Origin: Prolixibacter sp. SD074
Lineage (GTDB): Bacteria > Bacteroidota > Bacteroidia > Bacteroidales > Prolixibacteraceae
Reading direction: 5' to 3'
Assembly (NCBI RefSeq): GCF_009617895.1
Contig: NZ_BLAW01000001.1
Location: 1,107,001 to 1,171,000 of the forward strand
Length of the DNA stretch: 64,000 nt
How positions within the stretch are numbered: the first letter of the stretch is position 1; every line of letters begins with the position of its first letter. Below the pieces are notes generated by a model, which was not told where the DNA came from, searched no databases, and saw only the letters and a list, made by a program, of their open reading frames with translations. Positions 1 to 9,223 of the stretch are shown piece by piece. The translations under genes were made by a program, and so were the position numbers.

Positions 1-1884
1 TTCCGCCATCGCCTTCATCAGATGATGATTTGCCCGGGTTTCCAGCATTTCTGTTTGTGTAGCCATCACCTCAAAATCACCCGGTTCCTTCAACGAATCT
101 GTCCCTATCTTCGAAGTAGCGGAAAAATGATAGCTTCCCGGCGATAAATGCCCGGCATTCAACTCATATCCATCATCACCTTCCGTGAAAACGTAATGGA
201 ATAATTTACCGGCATGATCAGTCAAATCCAATGTAACCAACGAATTCCGGACCGGTTCATATATTGCGTTGAACAAGGTAGCCGAGAAACTGACCGTCTC
301 GTTGGCCATCACCATCCGGTTAAAGTGAATATTGAACTGATCTTTATTCCGCTTTAACGCAAGATACCTGGCAGTGTTAACAATCCAATCATTAAAAAGG
401 CCTTCGTTTCCATCGATTGACATGGCCAAAATTCGCCACTTCCAGGTTCCTTCACCAGCTAAGATAGCTGTTTTAATACCATTCTGTTCTCCCATGGCCA
501 AAATCGGATTCTCATTGTTATTTCCTGTCCGGTAAAACAATGTTTCCATAAAGGGCTTTACTTCCGTTTTTCCTTCCGGCACCACCAAAGGCATTTGCGT
601 ACCCAGCCATTCATCTAGTCGTATATTAGGATGGAACAATCCAAAGCCAGGGTTAATCTTCATCTGAACGTCCAGCAGTTGTTCATTTTTATTAACAATT
701 TTCATACCAGTATTTAACTTATTAAAAGTCGAAATACTGCTTGTAGCTCCCAGAATATACCAACGGGAAGTCCGCGAATCGATGAAACGTTTCAGATGGG
801 TAATTCCAGCTCCTCCTATTCCAGGCAACTGATAAAAAATGAGCAAATTAAATTTCTCCGGTGAATAATCCTCAAAATGACCAAACGGAGCTACCACCAC
901 GTTGAATTGCGGATCGGTTTCCAGCGCACTAGTCAGCGCACCAATGTCGGGGTGGGGCGCTGCGGCCAGTATAAGAATTTTCCGCCGGGTATTCAGCACA
1001 TCAACGGTGAGTATTCGCGTATTATTGGCAATATTTTGCTCTCCTTTTACCGGATTCACCTGAATTTTGTATTGTTGTAATCCCGGTTTATCGCTTTTTA
1101 TCCGAAAGGATTCCTGACGAAAGACGGAAGGTCCGGTAACCTGAATAGTCCGTTGCTCAACCACTCTCCCGTTTTGTGTAATGGAAATACGATTTTGCCC
1201 GGAGGTCAAACCATGCCCGCTTATCTCGGCCTCCACCGGAAAAGTTTTCCCGGTAACGGCGGTTGGATTTGATCTCACCCGGCTTATTCGTATATCGCTG
1301 CGTAGGGTTGTATCACCTACAACAATGGGGAAGACCGGATATCCAAGCGTCCCGACTACGTTAACCGGGTTTTGTCCGGCGTTGTAAATTCCATCGCCGA
1401 TAACCAGCATCGCTGCCGGTTTCTCATAATCGTTTTGCGCCGCAACCGTCTGAATGGCATCTGAATAATCTGACAAATTACCTTTGTAACCGGGGCTGGT
1501 TTCTTCCTGGACAGAATCGGCAAACACGTAACACTTCAATTCAGCTACATCTGAAAGTTCAGAAGCCAGTTGACCTTTCAGCGAATCCAAAGCAGAACGA
1601 ATCTTCAACGAGTCAGGATGATTGAGCATAGAAGAGGAATTATCCTGCAAGACCAAGATCACCGGTTTGTTTTTCACTTTCTTCTTCAGTTTAACCACCG
1701 GTGAAAGCAACAACAATGTCACAAGAAATAAAACGACAAAGCGCAAGCTCTTCATTACCCAAAGCCGGCCACGGCCCAAACCATCGAACGATGCTGAATT
1801 GCGGTAGAGCAATCGTGTCAGGAACCAGGAGAAAGCCAGACAGAGAAGAATAAATATTTCGGGATATGCTGTTGAGAAAATCAC
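1..1884 (-). CDS. VWA-like membrane protein, C-terminus cut by window edge
   Basis: The frame is open from a GTG at 1884 to base 1, giving 628 codons with no stop in the window. An in-frame TGA lies four codons upstream of the GTG, so the start is well bounded. Two hydrophobic segments lie in the first 55 residues (one containing FILLCLAFSWFL, one containing FVVLFLVTLLLLSPVV). Then comes a strand reading VILVLQDNSSSM, which resembles a von Willebrand factor A metal site of the DxSxS type. A later stretch LVIGDGIYNAG looks like a second VWA strand. The remainder looks like extracytoplasmic immunoglobulin-like regions. Bacteroidota commonly encode such VWA-like membrane proteins of roughly 650-750 residues with unknown function. 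The fold assignment is an inference from motifs; no specific role is claimed. Confidence 0.75.
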   Translation of the reverse strand, partial: MIFSTAYPEIFILLCLAFSWFLTRLLYRNSASFDGLGRGRLWVMKSLRFVVLFLVTLLLLSPVVKLKKKVKNKPVILVLQDNSSSMLNHPDSLKIRSALDSLKGQLASELSDVAELKCYVFADSVQEETSPGYKGNLSDYSDAIQTVAAQNDYEKPAAMLVIGDGIYNAGQNPVNVVGTLGYPVFPIVVGDTTLRSDIRISRVRSNPTAVTGKTFPVEAEISGHGLTSGQNRISITQNGRVVEQRTIQVTGPSVFRQESFRIKSDKPGLQQYKIQVNPVKGEQNIANNTRILTVDVLNTRRKILILAAAPHPDIGALTSALETDPQFNVVVAPFGHFEDYSPEKFNLLIFYQLPGIGGAGITHLKRFIDSRTSRWYILGATSSISTFNKLNTGMKIVNKNEQLLDVQMKINPGFGLFHPNIRLDEWLGTQMPLVVPEGKTEVKPFMETLFYRTGNNNENPILAMGEQNGIKTAILAGEGTWKWRILAMSIDGNEGLFNDWIVNTARYLALKRNKDQFNIHFNRMVMANETVSFSATLFNAIYEPVRNSLVTLDLTDHAGKLFHYVFTEGDDGYELNAGHLSPGSYHFSATSKIGTDSLKEPGDFEVMATQTEMLETRANHHLMKAMAE

Positions 1885-2012
1885 ACCTGTAAGTCATTCG
1901 TTCAGGCACAAAAATAAAAACAAACTATCATTCCAAACATGAAAAAGGACTACATTATCAGCAGCCCTTAAGTTTAAGTTCAATATATTCATTTATAATG
2001 CTGTATTTCAAT

Positions 2013-3143
2013 TTAATCCTTCGAATGAAAAACCAAAAGTGGTATAGATGTCTGGAAGAATAATTCACGAGCCACGCTCGGCCTCAGAATCGAAGTAATC
2101 AGGTTTCGTTTATGTGTCGTAAGCGAAATAATATCAATCTCCTTCTCCTTGATGTACTGCTCAATACCTTTTACCTGATTATCATTCTTGATCAAATCGA
2201 AATCCATGGATACATCTTCCGGTATGCCGGCATATTTCTCTTTAAAATGGGTCAAATCATATTTCGCAAAGGGATTTTCGTCGGTGGTATCGATATGAAC
2301 AACATAAATGTGAACATCCAGCGGCCGTACAATATTCAGTAACATCCGGATTGCGGGCCCATCCGATTTATCAAAGTTTGTCGTATACATAACGCGCTTG
2401 AACATCTCCTCCTTGTAAATGGAATTTTCAGGAATGGCCAGCACCGGAATCTTGGCTTTTTGCATGATTTTGGCTGTTACACTTCCATACCAGTAATCCG
2501 AACGCGATTTACCTTTTGCTCCTAACACAATAATGTCAAAATTTTCGTTTTCAACCAGTTCCAAAATAGTCTCTTCAGCAATCCCGCCCACCAACCGGGT
2601 GGTTAGTGTAATGTCCAACAGATCTTTCCCCTCCATATACTGCCTGAGATCACTCACAAATTTTGTCATTCCACGTGTTGCATGCTCCTCAATTTCGTTA
2701 AGGGCATCAGTTACACTACTTGGATAGATATAGGTATTGTCGTATCCCCACGGACTGACAATTGGGTTAAAAAAGGCGTGAACCAACACCAATTCCGCCT
2801 GCTTCTGTTTCGCCAGATGAACAGCATAGCGTGCTGCATTGAGTGCAAAGGGGGAAAAATCTATCGGCACAAGAATTCGCCGGATGGCAGCAACCATATC
2901 ATCGGGTTCCTGGAATTCGGGCCCGTACTTTTTATTTACCTGGTCGATGATTTCCAACGCTTTTTCCACATCTCCTTCTCTTACCTGAAGTTCAACCCGG
3001 TTCTGGGCCTCGGAACGGATAGCATAGCGCAATCCCTGGTTCAGGATGCAGCTTTCGATACCGGACGAATCAAGCCAACCTTTCATCAGGTAAGCACGGT
3101 GCAGATAGCTAAAACGAGCAACGGTAACCAACTTATCAGACAT
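2013..3143 (-). CDS. DUF2007-UspA-UspA fusion protein
   Basis: This 376-residue protein begins with a DUF2007-like domain (residues about 5-72, with VTVARFSYLHRAYLMKGWLD), followed by two universal stress protein domains (about 88-242 and 249-376). The first UspA domain opens with ILVPIDFSPFALNAARYA and carries the ATP-loop signature GAKGKSRSDYWYGSVT, so it should bind ATP. The second domain has no such glycine motif (TTHKRNLITSILRPS at the equivalent place), so it is probably a non-binding partner domain. UspA tandem proteins are cytoplasmic stress factors; joining one to DUF2007, a presumed signalling domain, is less common. The gene stands alone, with a 300-base gap upstream. Confidence 0.88.
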   Translation of the reverse strand: MSDKLVTVARFSYLHRAYLMKGWLDSSGIESCILNQGLRYAIRSEAQNRVELQVREGDVEKALEIIDQVNKKYGPEFQEPDDMVAAIRRILVPIDFSPFALNAARYAVHLAKQKQAELVLVHAFFNPIVSPWGYDNTYIYPSSVTDALNEIEEHATRGMTKFVSDLRQYMEGKDLLDITLTTRLVGGIAEETILELVENENFDIIVLGAKGKSRSDYWYGSVTAKIMQKAKIPVLAIPENSIYKEEMFKRVMYTTNFDKSDGPAIRMLLNIVRPLDVHIYVVHIDTTDENPFAKYDLTHFKEKYAGIPEDVSMDFDLIKNDNQVKGIEQYIKEKEIDIISLTTHKRNLITSILRPSVARELFFQTSIPLLVFHSKD

Positions 3144-3317
3144 AGCTTTAGAATTTAGGGTTTACGGATTCAAACGGCCGCATATGGCTGTATTTCAAAA
3201 AGTGAAGAACGCTTCTGCTTCTTTCTGCCCTGCGGCTACTATAAATTTACCAAAATACATTATGAAAACCAACTAAAAATGAGGAAAGAAAAGGCATTCA
3301 CATCATTATTCAACCAT

Positions 3318-3431
3318 CTAATTTTTTTTTGACTGTTCTCTAAGTAACTGATAATTGCCGGCTGCAACCACAGGCTTTGTAGCGAACAGGAAAAAAACCA
3401 ACCCTGCAGATGTGGTGGTGATTTTCTTCAT
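3318..3431 (-). CDS. Small signal-peptide-like ORF, possible remnant
   Basis: A 37-codon ORF starts 12 bases after the stop of the DUF4956 gene, in the same direction. It begins MKKITTTSAGLVFFLFATKP and continues VVAAGN, which is typical of a Sec signal peptide with an Ala-x-Ala-like cleavage site. It ends after a run of nine A residues. In related operons a VTC and DUF4956 pair is often followed by an exported protein, so this may be the surviving 5' end of such a gene. It could also be a genuine mini-protein or chance. Confidence 0.35.
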   Translation of the reverse strand: MKKITTTSAGLVFFLFATKPVVAAGNYQLLREQSKKN

Positions 3432-3443
3432 AACGAAAGAAAC

Positions 3444-4121
3444 TTACGGCTTGCGGGAAGCCTTTTCCTGGCAAGGATGATAAAAGATGGTAATTTCAGC
3501 GGTATCGCGAAGAAAGTTGATGTCACCAACTTCAATTCGATTGATTTTCAAACCCGTTCTTTCTTCCAAATCAGCTAATAAAGCGCCATAATTTTCCGGC
3601 TTAATCAGTTCAATGCGCTCGTAAATAACCGTTTTCTGTGTCTCCTGACGGTTGAACCACAAACGCTCCATTGCCCAGGTTACCGCAATAATGGCAACGT
3701 TGGTCATAAACAACTCGGCATAACTGATTTCCGCACCCGCCAAAGCATTGATGACCGAAATTGCAATGATCACAAAGAGAAAAGTCATCTCTTTGATCGG
3801 AATAGTATCCGTTCGGTAACGAAGAATGCCAAATACAGCAAACAAGCCCAATGCAAAGCCAATTTCCAGCTTAACACTTTCCAACAGGAAGGAGATGAAA
3901 AACACGGTTGTGCCAATCAGAATGTACGTAAAATAGTACTCCTTCCGGCGGGAAATGCGGTAGTAGAGGTAACGGCCAATAATTGTTATTACCAGCAAAT
4001 TAAACAGGAACCGGAACAGTAATTCCAGGGTGCCCGGTCCGTTAAGCCACTCAATTCCGAACAAATCGGCGATTGGCAAAAACAAGGGAACCGAAGTGAT
4101 TAATGGCAAAATAGTCGTCAT
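3444..4121 (-). CDS. DUF4956 membrane protein
   Basis: This 225-residue protein has four or five predicted transmembrane helices in its first 150 residues (for example LFNLLVITIIGRYLYY and IGFALGLFAVFGILRYRTD) and a soluble C-terminal tail of about 70 residues. The FAVFGILRYRTDTIPIKEM segment is characteristic of DUF4956. Its ATG shares one base with the stop codon of the upstream VTC-domain gene, so the two are translationally coupled. The family is usually found beside VTC polyphosphate polymerase domains and is thought to act with them at the cytoplasmic membrane, but its biochemical role is not established. Confidence 0.88.
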   Translation of the reverse strand: MTTILPLITSVPLFLPIADLFGIEWLNGPGTLELLFRFLFNLLVITIIGRYLYYRISRRKEYYFTYILIGTTVFFISFLLESVKLEIGFALGLFAVFGILRYRTDTIPIKEMTFLFVIIAISVINALAGAEISYAELFMTNVAIIAVTWAMERLWFNRQETQKTVIYERIELIKPENYGALLADLEERTGLKINRIEVGDINFLRDTAEITIFYHPCQEKASRKP

Positions 4122-4882
4122 TATGGGTGTTTCGTTAGTTTGTTCAGCATCCGGATTTTCTGTTTCATCCGATTAATTTTCCTGTCGGGATATAACATCG
4201 AAACTCCGATACAATATTTTGAAAAGCCAACTGGCCTGATTCCATGTCTGTGTAAAATGCGGGTAAAACCGACATGCCGGCTGAACTGCTCTTGTTTCAA
4301 CTCAATTACCGCCAAATCACCAAGCGCTTTCCAATGTTTCTTATCGGTTGAAAAAAAAATGTCGGTATCAATCGTAATTCGTTCATTTACGGTCTTATGA
4401 ACTAACGAAACCCGCTTAAACCGATTATACAACTTAGTTTCCAGATCTTCCCGATTATAAGGCGTTTGTTCCATTACAAACTGATCTTCCACCTCATTTT
4501 CTTCCGGAATACGCTCCCGGCGGGAAATGCGTTTTTTGATGGTCCGGTTATGGTTCATTTTAAACTTTGATTCCAAAAATCGCATTCCCGTAAGGGGATA
4601 TTCCCGGAAACGGATCTTGTAGCGGTTCAATTTGCCATTTACATGCGCATTGAACATCGCAAAGTCCGGCGTATCAAGGTAACGTGTCCGATAAGGCAGA
4701 TTCCTCTCACCTTTGATACTCAGGACCTGGTAATCCGACCATGTTCCCTCCAGGATTTCTTCCAGTTTATCTACAGGAACCACAAATTTTGAGTCCACGC
4801 GGTTCATCAAACGTGCCTTATCCGCCGCATCTAAACTAATGGGCTCAAAATGATTGAGTAAATGCTGTAAATCAACTGACAT
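4121..4882 (-). CDS. VTC-domain polyphosphate polymerase family protein
   Basis: The 253-residue product matches the VTC domain, the catalytic fold of eukaryotic vacuolar polyphosphate polymerase within the CYTH/triphosphate tunnel superfamily. Visible hallmarks are basic and acidic tunnel residues: RVDSKFVVP near the N-terminus, RYKIRFREYP with alternating Arg residues, ESKFKMNHNRTIKKR and a late ELKQEQ. These fit triphosphate and metal binding. It forms a one-base-overlap pair with the downstream DUF4956 membrane gene, the usual bacterial arrangement. Polyphosphate synthesis is the family-level inference; substrate is not shown by the sequence. Confidence 0.85.
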   Translation of the reverse strand: MSVDLQHLLNHFEPISLDAADKARLMNRVDSKFVVPVDKLEEILEGTWSDYQVLSIKGERNLPYRTRYLDTPDFAMFNAHVNGKLNRYKIRFREYPLTGMRFLESKFKMNHNRTIKKRISRRERIPEENEVEDQFVMEQTPYNREDLETKLYNRFKRVSLVHKTVNERITIDTDIFFSTDKKHWKALGDLAVIELKQEQFSRHVGFTRILHRHGIRPVGFSKYCIGVSMLYPDRKINRMKQKIRMLNKLTKHP

Positions 4883-4965
4883 TTCTGACCACTTTTATTA
4901 TTCAGATTATTACCATGACTTAGTTAAAGTATTGATAAGTTGAAAAGGAATTCAACATTGTTTCC

Positions 4966-6429
4966 TTATTTCTCTTCCGGAATTTTAATCAGTACTTCAA
5001 CCAGCAAATCCCAGAATTTATTCACTGTTTCTATTTCAATCTTCTCGTCAGGTGAGTGCGCCCCGCGGATGGTCGGTCCAAATGAAATCATGTCCATCGA
5101 CGGATACTTTTCCAGGAATAATCCGCATTCCAAACCTGCATGAATCGAACGTATAATTGGCTCCTGACTGAATAATTTATGGTAAGCGGAACGCGTGATG
5201 TCCATAATCTCAGAGTCAGGATTAGGTGTCCAGCCCGGGTAACCTTCGCTATGTTGGACCTCGGCGCCGGCCAATTGGAAAACGGCTTTAACCATGGCAG
5301 CCGCATCCTCTTTGCCGCTGTTTAAATCGCTACGTTGGCTGGTCGTTACCTCAATCTTGTTCCCTTCTTTAAATTTCACCGATGCCAGGTTCGTTGATGT
5401 TTCCACCATGCCCGGCATACGGAAACTCATTCCAAGTACACCGTGCGGACAGGCATACAACGCCTGAAGTAACTTCTGCTGAGTTTCTTTATCCATTACC
5501 GTTGGAGCCGCTTCGGTGCTTTGGAGATCCAATCTGAGTTTTGGTTCGGTTACTAACAATTCATTCTGAACCGTTGCTCTGAAAACATTAAAATCTGCTG
5601 TTAATTGTTCCTTTTTATCCGAAGGCGCCAATACGACAGCAAATGCTTCACGCGCAATTGCGTTACGTAAGTTCCCTCCATCAAACGAGGCCAGACGAGC
5701 ACCGTATTTCCGTGTAGCTTCCCAAATAAACCGGTTCAGGATTTTATTGGCATTCCCCCTGCCCTTGTGAATATCATCGCCTGAATGGCCGCCTAATAGT
5801 CCTGTCACCGAAATTTTGACGGAAAACATCCCGGCAGGAGAAGCTTCCGGCTGATAATTAAACGTGGCAACTGTATCGACACCTCCGGCACAACCGATGA
5901 ATAACTCGCCTTCGTCCTCCGAATCGAGGTTTAACAGTATGGAACCGTTCAGAAATCCGGGTTGAAGGCCAGAAGCTCCGGTCAATCCGGTCTCTTCATC
6001 TACCGTGAAAAGGCTCTCAATGGGGCCATGTTCAAAATCTTTCGCGGTAAGAACAGACATCGCTGCGGCCATGCCAATTCCGCAATCTGCGCCAAGTGTC
6101 GTACCGTCGGCGGTCACCCAGTCCCCATCGACGTAGGCTTTAATAGGATCTTTTTCAAAATCATGTTCGGTATCGGAATTCTTCTCACACACCATATCGA
6201 TGTGTGACTGCAGAATAACCCGCTTTACCTTTTCTTTTCCGGGAGTAGCCGGCTTGGAGATTACAACGTTTCCAGCTTCATCAGTTTTGGCATCCAAATT
6301 ATGTTTTGCAGCAAAATCCAGCAGAAATTGGATAATCTGCCCTTCTTTTTTCGATGGCCTCGGAACCTGGCAAATGTCTTCGAAATAGTCCCATACAGGC
6401 TGTGGAGAGAGGGTATTTAACGTTCTCAT
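4966..6429 (-). CDS. pepD: Cytosolic nonspecific dipeptidase (aminoacyl-histidine dipeptidase)
   Basis: This is an M20-family zinc dipeptidase of 487 residues from the ATG at 6429; a TTG eight codons upstream is also open, but the ATG product MRTLNTLSPQPVWDYFED aligns with the normal PepD N-terminus and length (about 485). Metal-site motifs are in order: SHIDMVCEKN, GADCGIGMAA, TVDEETGLTGA, LNLDSEDEGELFIGCAGG, and the dimerisation-domain HSGDDIHKGRGNA. It hydrolyses Xaa-His and other dipeptides in the cytoplasm. The gene is monocistronic, facing away from the barrel gene at 6594. Confidence 0.95.
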   Translation of the reverse strand: MRTLNTLSPQPVWDYFEDICQVPRPSKKEGQIIQFLLDFAAKHNLDAKTDEAGNVVISKPATPGKEKVKRVILQSHIDMVCEKNSDTEHDFEKDPIKAYVDGDWVTADGTTLGADCGIGMAAAMSVLTAKDFEHGPIESLFTVDEETGLTGASGLQPGFLNGSILLNLDSEDEGELFIGCAGGVDTVATFNYQPEASPAGMFSVKISVTGLLGGHSGDDIHKGRGNANKILNRFIWEATRKYGARLASFDGGNLRNAIAREAFAVVLAPSDKKEQLTADFNVFRATVQNELLVTEPKLRLDLQSTEAAPTVMDKETQQKLLQALYACPHGVLGMSFRMPGMVETSTNLASVKFKEGNKIEVTTSQRSDLNSGKEDAAAMVKAVFQLAGAEVQHSEGYPGWTPNPDSEIMDITRSAYHKLFSQEPIIRSIHAGLECGLFLEKYPSMDMISFGPTIRGAHSPDEKIEIETVNKFWDLLVEVLIKIPEEK

Positions 6430-6593
6430 TGAATTGGTATTTTTGTTTTGCAATGGAACGAAAGTACAAATTCGACAGTGAATCCCGAGGATGAACCGTT
6501 AAAATAGTTAAATTGGCAAGCAGAAATAAAGACACAAGACAATAGCATGAACAATTTATTCGTCAATTTCTACAAACATTAATTTTTAATCTT

Positions 6594-7289
6594 ATGAAAC
6601 GACTACTTCTGTCATTTGCATTGGTGGCCATGACCACCACGCTGTTTGCTCAACTCCCGGTTAGCTTTGGCATTAAGGGGAGTATTAACTCCACAAAAAT
6701 TACTACTGACAATGCCATTGCGGGCGCTGAAAATTACAGCTTAAGTGATCTAAAAAAAGATGCCGCCAATGGTTTCAATGTAGGTGCCTTTTTGCGATTA
6801 AAATTTGGAAAAACTTTCCTGCAACCCGAATTGCTTTACAGCGTTCAGAAGGGAAAAACATCGTATACCATTCCTACTTCAGCAACGCAAAACGGACTTG
6901 AAGGTGCTGTCACTCAGGATATGGATATAAAATCCATCCAGGTTCCTATATTACTGGGAGTTAAGGTACTCGATCTGAAAGTTGCTTCCCTTAATGTTTT
7001 CACGGGCCCGGCCATGTCGTTCATTTTGGATGGAAGCGAAATTAAACTCAACAAACAAGATGGTGTTGCTGTAGATCCCAGCCTGTATGATCAGAATAAC
7101 TTCAAAAACAATTCATGGGACTGGCAATTGGGTGCCGGTGTTGATGTAGCCATGTTGTCGTTTGATGTTCGTTATGCCTGGGCATTGACCAATGTTTCAG
7201 AAGGTGTTTCAAACGACGATCCAACCCTAATCGGATTTAAAAACAAAGGCAACACGCTGACCTTATCACTGGGTATCAGACTATTCTAA
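6594..7289 (+). CDS. PorT-like outer membrane beta-barrel protein
   Basis: A 231-residue exported protein with a clear signal peptide (MKRLLLSFALVAMTTTLFA, cleavage near Gln20). The mature part has alternating strands ending in aromatic residues, including FGIKGSINSTKI, FLQPELLYSVQKGK and a C-terminal LTLSLGIRLF, ending in Phe as outer-membrane barrels do. It fits the outer-membrane beta-barrel (OMP_b-brl_2, PorT-like) family of Bacteroidota. It is followed by a strong terminator, so it is transcribed alone. A specific function cannot be assigned. Confidence 0.85.
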   Translation: MKRLLLSFALVAMTTTLFAQLPVSFGIKGSINSTKITTDNAIAGAENYSLSDLKKDAANGFNVGAFLRLKFGKTFLQPELLYSVQKGKTSYTIPTSATQNGLEGAVTQDMDIKSIQVPILLGVKVLDLKVASLNVFTGPAMSFILDGSEIKLNKQDGVAVDPSLYDQNNFKNNSWDWQLGAGVDVAMLSFDVRYAWALTNVSEGVSNDDPTLIGFKNKGNTLTLSLGIRLF

Positions 7290-7315
7290 GAAGACATTTC
7301 ATATAAGAAATACAG

Positions 7316-7344
7316 CGGCCGGAACTACTCCGGCCGTTTCTTTT
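7316..7344 (+). terminator. Rho-independent terminator after the barrel gene
   Basis: An eight-base-pair GC stem CGGCCGGA / TCCGGCCG with a five-base loop is followed by TTTCTTTT. It lies 27 bases after the stop codon at 7289. Confidence 0.85.
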
Positions 7345-7433
7345 GCTAACGATCCCGAAAAAGAAAAGCCGGCAACTACATATTGTTAAAATATTATATC
7401 TTCACATTTTGTGAGATCAACTGAACCTGGATT

Positions 7434-9215
7434 TTGAATTACGAAGTACTCATAGTATTTGTTGTCCTGGCATTCATACTGATATCCCTGTATTTTGAGA
7501 TACTCGGACCATCATTTACTTTTGTTATTGCCATCTCTGTATTGGGCGTTTCCCGCATTTTAACCCCAGCTGAAATCCTCAGTGGGTTTGCGAATGTACA
7601 ACTGGTCGTTATCCTGTTGCTTCTTTTGCTCGGAGATATCATCCGGCAAACACCCATCATGGAAATGATTTTTGATAAAGTATTTAAAGGCGCCAAAAGC
7701 TACAAAGGGTTTATGATTCGCATGATGCCGCTTGTGGCCGGATTCTCCGCTTTTCTGAATAATACACCGTTGGTCGCTATCATGATGCCCTATGTGCACC
7801 ATTGGAGTAAACGCAACAACACCTCCCCGTCCAAATTGCTGATTCCACTCTCGTATGCAGCCATTCTAGGCGGTTGTGCCACATTGATTGGCACCTCTAC
7901 CAACCTAATCGTAAATGGGATGGTCCTTGACCAGGAAATTATTCCGGGATTACCCTCACTTGATATGTTTGACTTTTTCCCGGTAGGTGCCGCCATGGCC
8001 ATTATTGGAATTGCCTACCTGATGCTTTTTGGAAAGAAATTACTTCCCGATCGAAAAGATGCGATGTCGCAGTTTCGTACAAGGAACAGGGAATATATTC
8101 TACAAACACAAATTAATGAGGGTTCGCCCCTTGCGGGGAAAGATATCCGGAATGAAAACCTCGACAGACTGAAAGGATTGTACCTGGTAGAGTTAATTCG
8201 CGATAATGAACGCATTCCGGCCATTTCTCTCAACACACAACTTCGTGTACACGACCAGTTGGTATTTGCCGGTGATACCGAAACCATTGCTGATATTATC
8301 ACACAAACGGACTCAGGCCTTTCATTCCCGACACTTGGCTCGTTGCAGTACAGCAAAAAGAGTGAAGTGGTAGAAGTAGTTATTTCGCACAACTCCTCCC
8401 TTATCGGGAAAACCGTTATGGAAGCTAATTTCCGGGGACGTTACGACTCGGCGATTATTGCTATTCACCGTAACGGGGAACGAATTTCGGGTAAGATTAC
8501 TTTCCAAAAACTAAAAGCGGGTGACGTTCTTTTGCTCTTTGTAGGAAAAAACTTCGAAAGCCGTTCGTCCGGCACACTCGACTTTTACTACATCTCAAAA
8601 GTCAAAGCTTTCAGAAAACTCGAAAAATGGCAGTATTTTGTTCTTTTCGGTGGAACCGGACTGGCTATTTTACTCGCAGCTTTGCGATTGGTGCCATTAT
8701 TCACCTCGCTGTTGGTACTCATTATTCTCATCAACATACTCAAGATTTATTCACCGAAGGATATTCCCAAGAGTATCGATTATGAACTCGCCATGGTCAT
8801 CGCATTGTCCCTTGCGCTGGGAACCGCCATGTTGAAAACCGGCGTTGCCGAAATGCTGGCGAATAGTCTTATCTCTATCTTCTTACCGTTCGGGAAAGTA
8901 GCCCTTCTGGCGGGAATATACCTGATAACCTCGCTGCTGGCCAACTTGATAACCAACAAAGCAGCCGTCGCGCTTATATTCCCCATTTCGTTAACCATGG
9001 CATCAAATCTGAGCTTGCCACCGCAACCTTTTATCCTGGTAGTAGCTTTTGCTGCCGCAGCCAACTTCATGACACCCATCGGCTACCAGACCAACCTGAT
9101 GGTATATGGACCAGGAGGTTATTCATTCCGCGATTTCTTTAAGATTGGATTTCCGCTGACCTTGCTGTACATGGCCACCACCATAACCATTTTGGGTATC
9201 ACATATCTGCGTTAA
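7434..9215 (+). CDS. SLC13/DASS-family permease with two RCK-C domains
   Basis: The 593-residue protein has two blocks of transmembrane helices (about residues 1-200 and 395-593) around a cytoplasmic insert with two TrkA-C (RCK_C) domains, around residues 215-290 and 300-380. The permease signature GGCATLIGTSTNLIVNGM in the first block and NLITNKAAVALIFP plus ANFMTPIGYQTNLMVYGPG in the second are the duplicated ion-binding SNT-type hairpins of divalent anion:sodium symporters. Close relatives move sulfate, dicarboxylates or other anions. No ATG fits the expected N-terminus; the TTG at 7434 gives MNYEVLIVFVVLAFIL, a normal start for the family. Confidence 0.88.
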   Translation: MNYEVLIVFVVLAFILISLYFEILGPSFTFVIAISVLGVSRILTPAEILSGFANVQLVVILLLLLLGDIIRQTPIMEMIFDKVFKGAKSYKGFMIRMMPLVAGFSAFLNNTPLVAIMMPYVHHWSKRNNTSPSKLLIPLSYAAILGGCATLIGTSTNLIVNGMVLDQEIIPGLPSLDMFDFFPVGAAMAIIGIAYLMLFGKKLLPDRKDAMSQFRTRNREYILQTQINEGSPLAGKDIRNENLDRLKGLYLVELIRDNERIPAISLNTQLRVHDQLVFAGDTETIADIITQTDSGLSFPTLGSLQYSKKSEVVEVVISHNSSLIGKTVMEANFRGRYDSAIIAIHRNGERISGKITFQKLKAGDVLLLFVGKNFESRSSGTLDFYYISKVKAFRKLEKWQYFVLFGGTGLAILLAALRLVPLFTSLLVLIILINILKIYSPKDIPKSIDYELAMVIALSLALGTAMLKTGVAEMLANSLISIFLPFGKVALLAGIYLITSLLANLITNKAAVALIFPISLTMASNLSLPPQPFILVVAFAAAANFMTPIGYQTNLMVYGPGGYSFRDFFKIGFPLTLLYMATTITILGITYLR

Positions 9216-9223
9216 TTCCTTAT

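Noticed and set aside
2682-3158. 158-codon plus-strand frame over the stress protein gene
   Set aside because: It lies wholly opposite the DUF2007-UspA gene, which has clear domain motifs; no family features.
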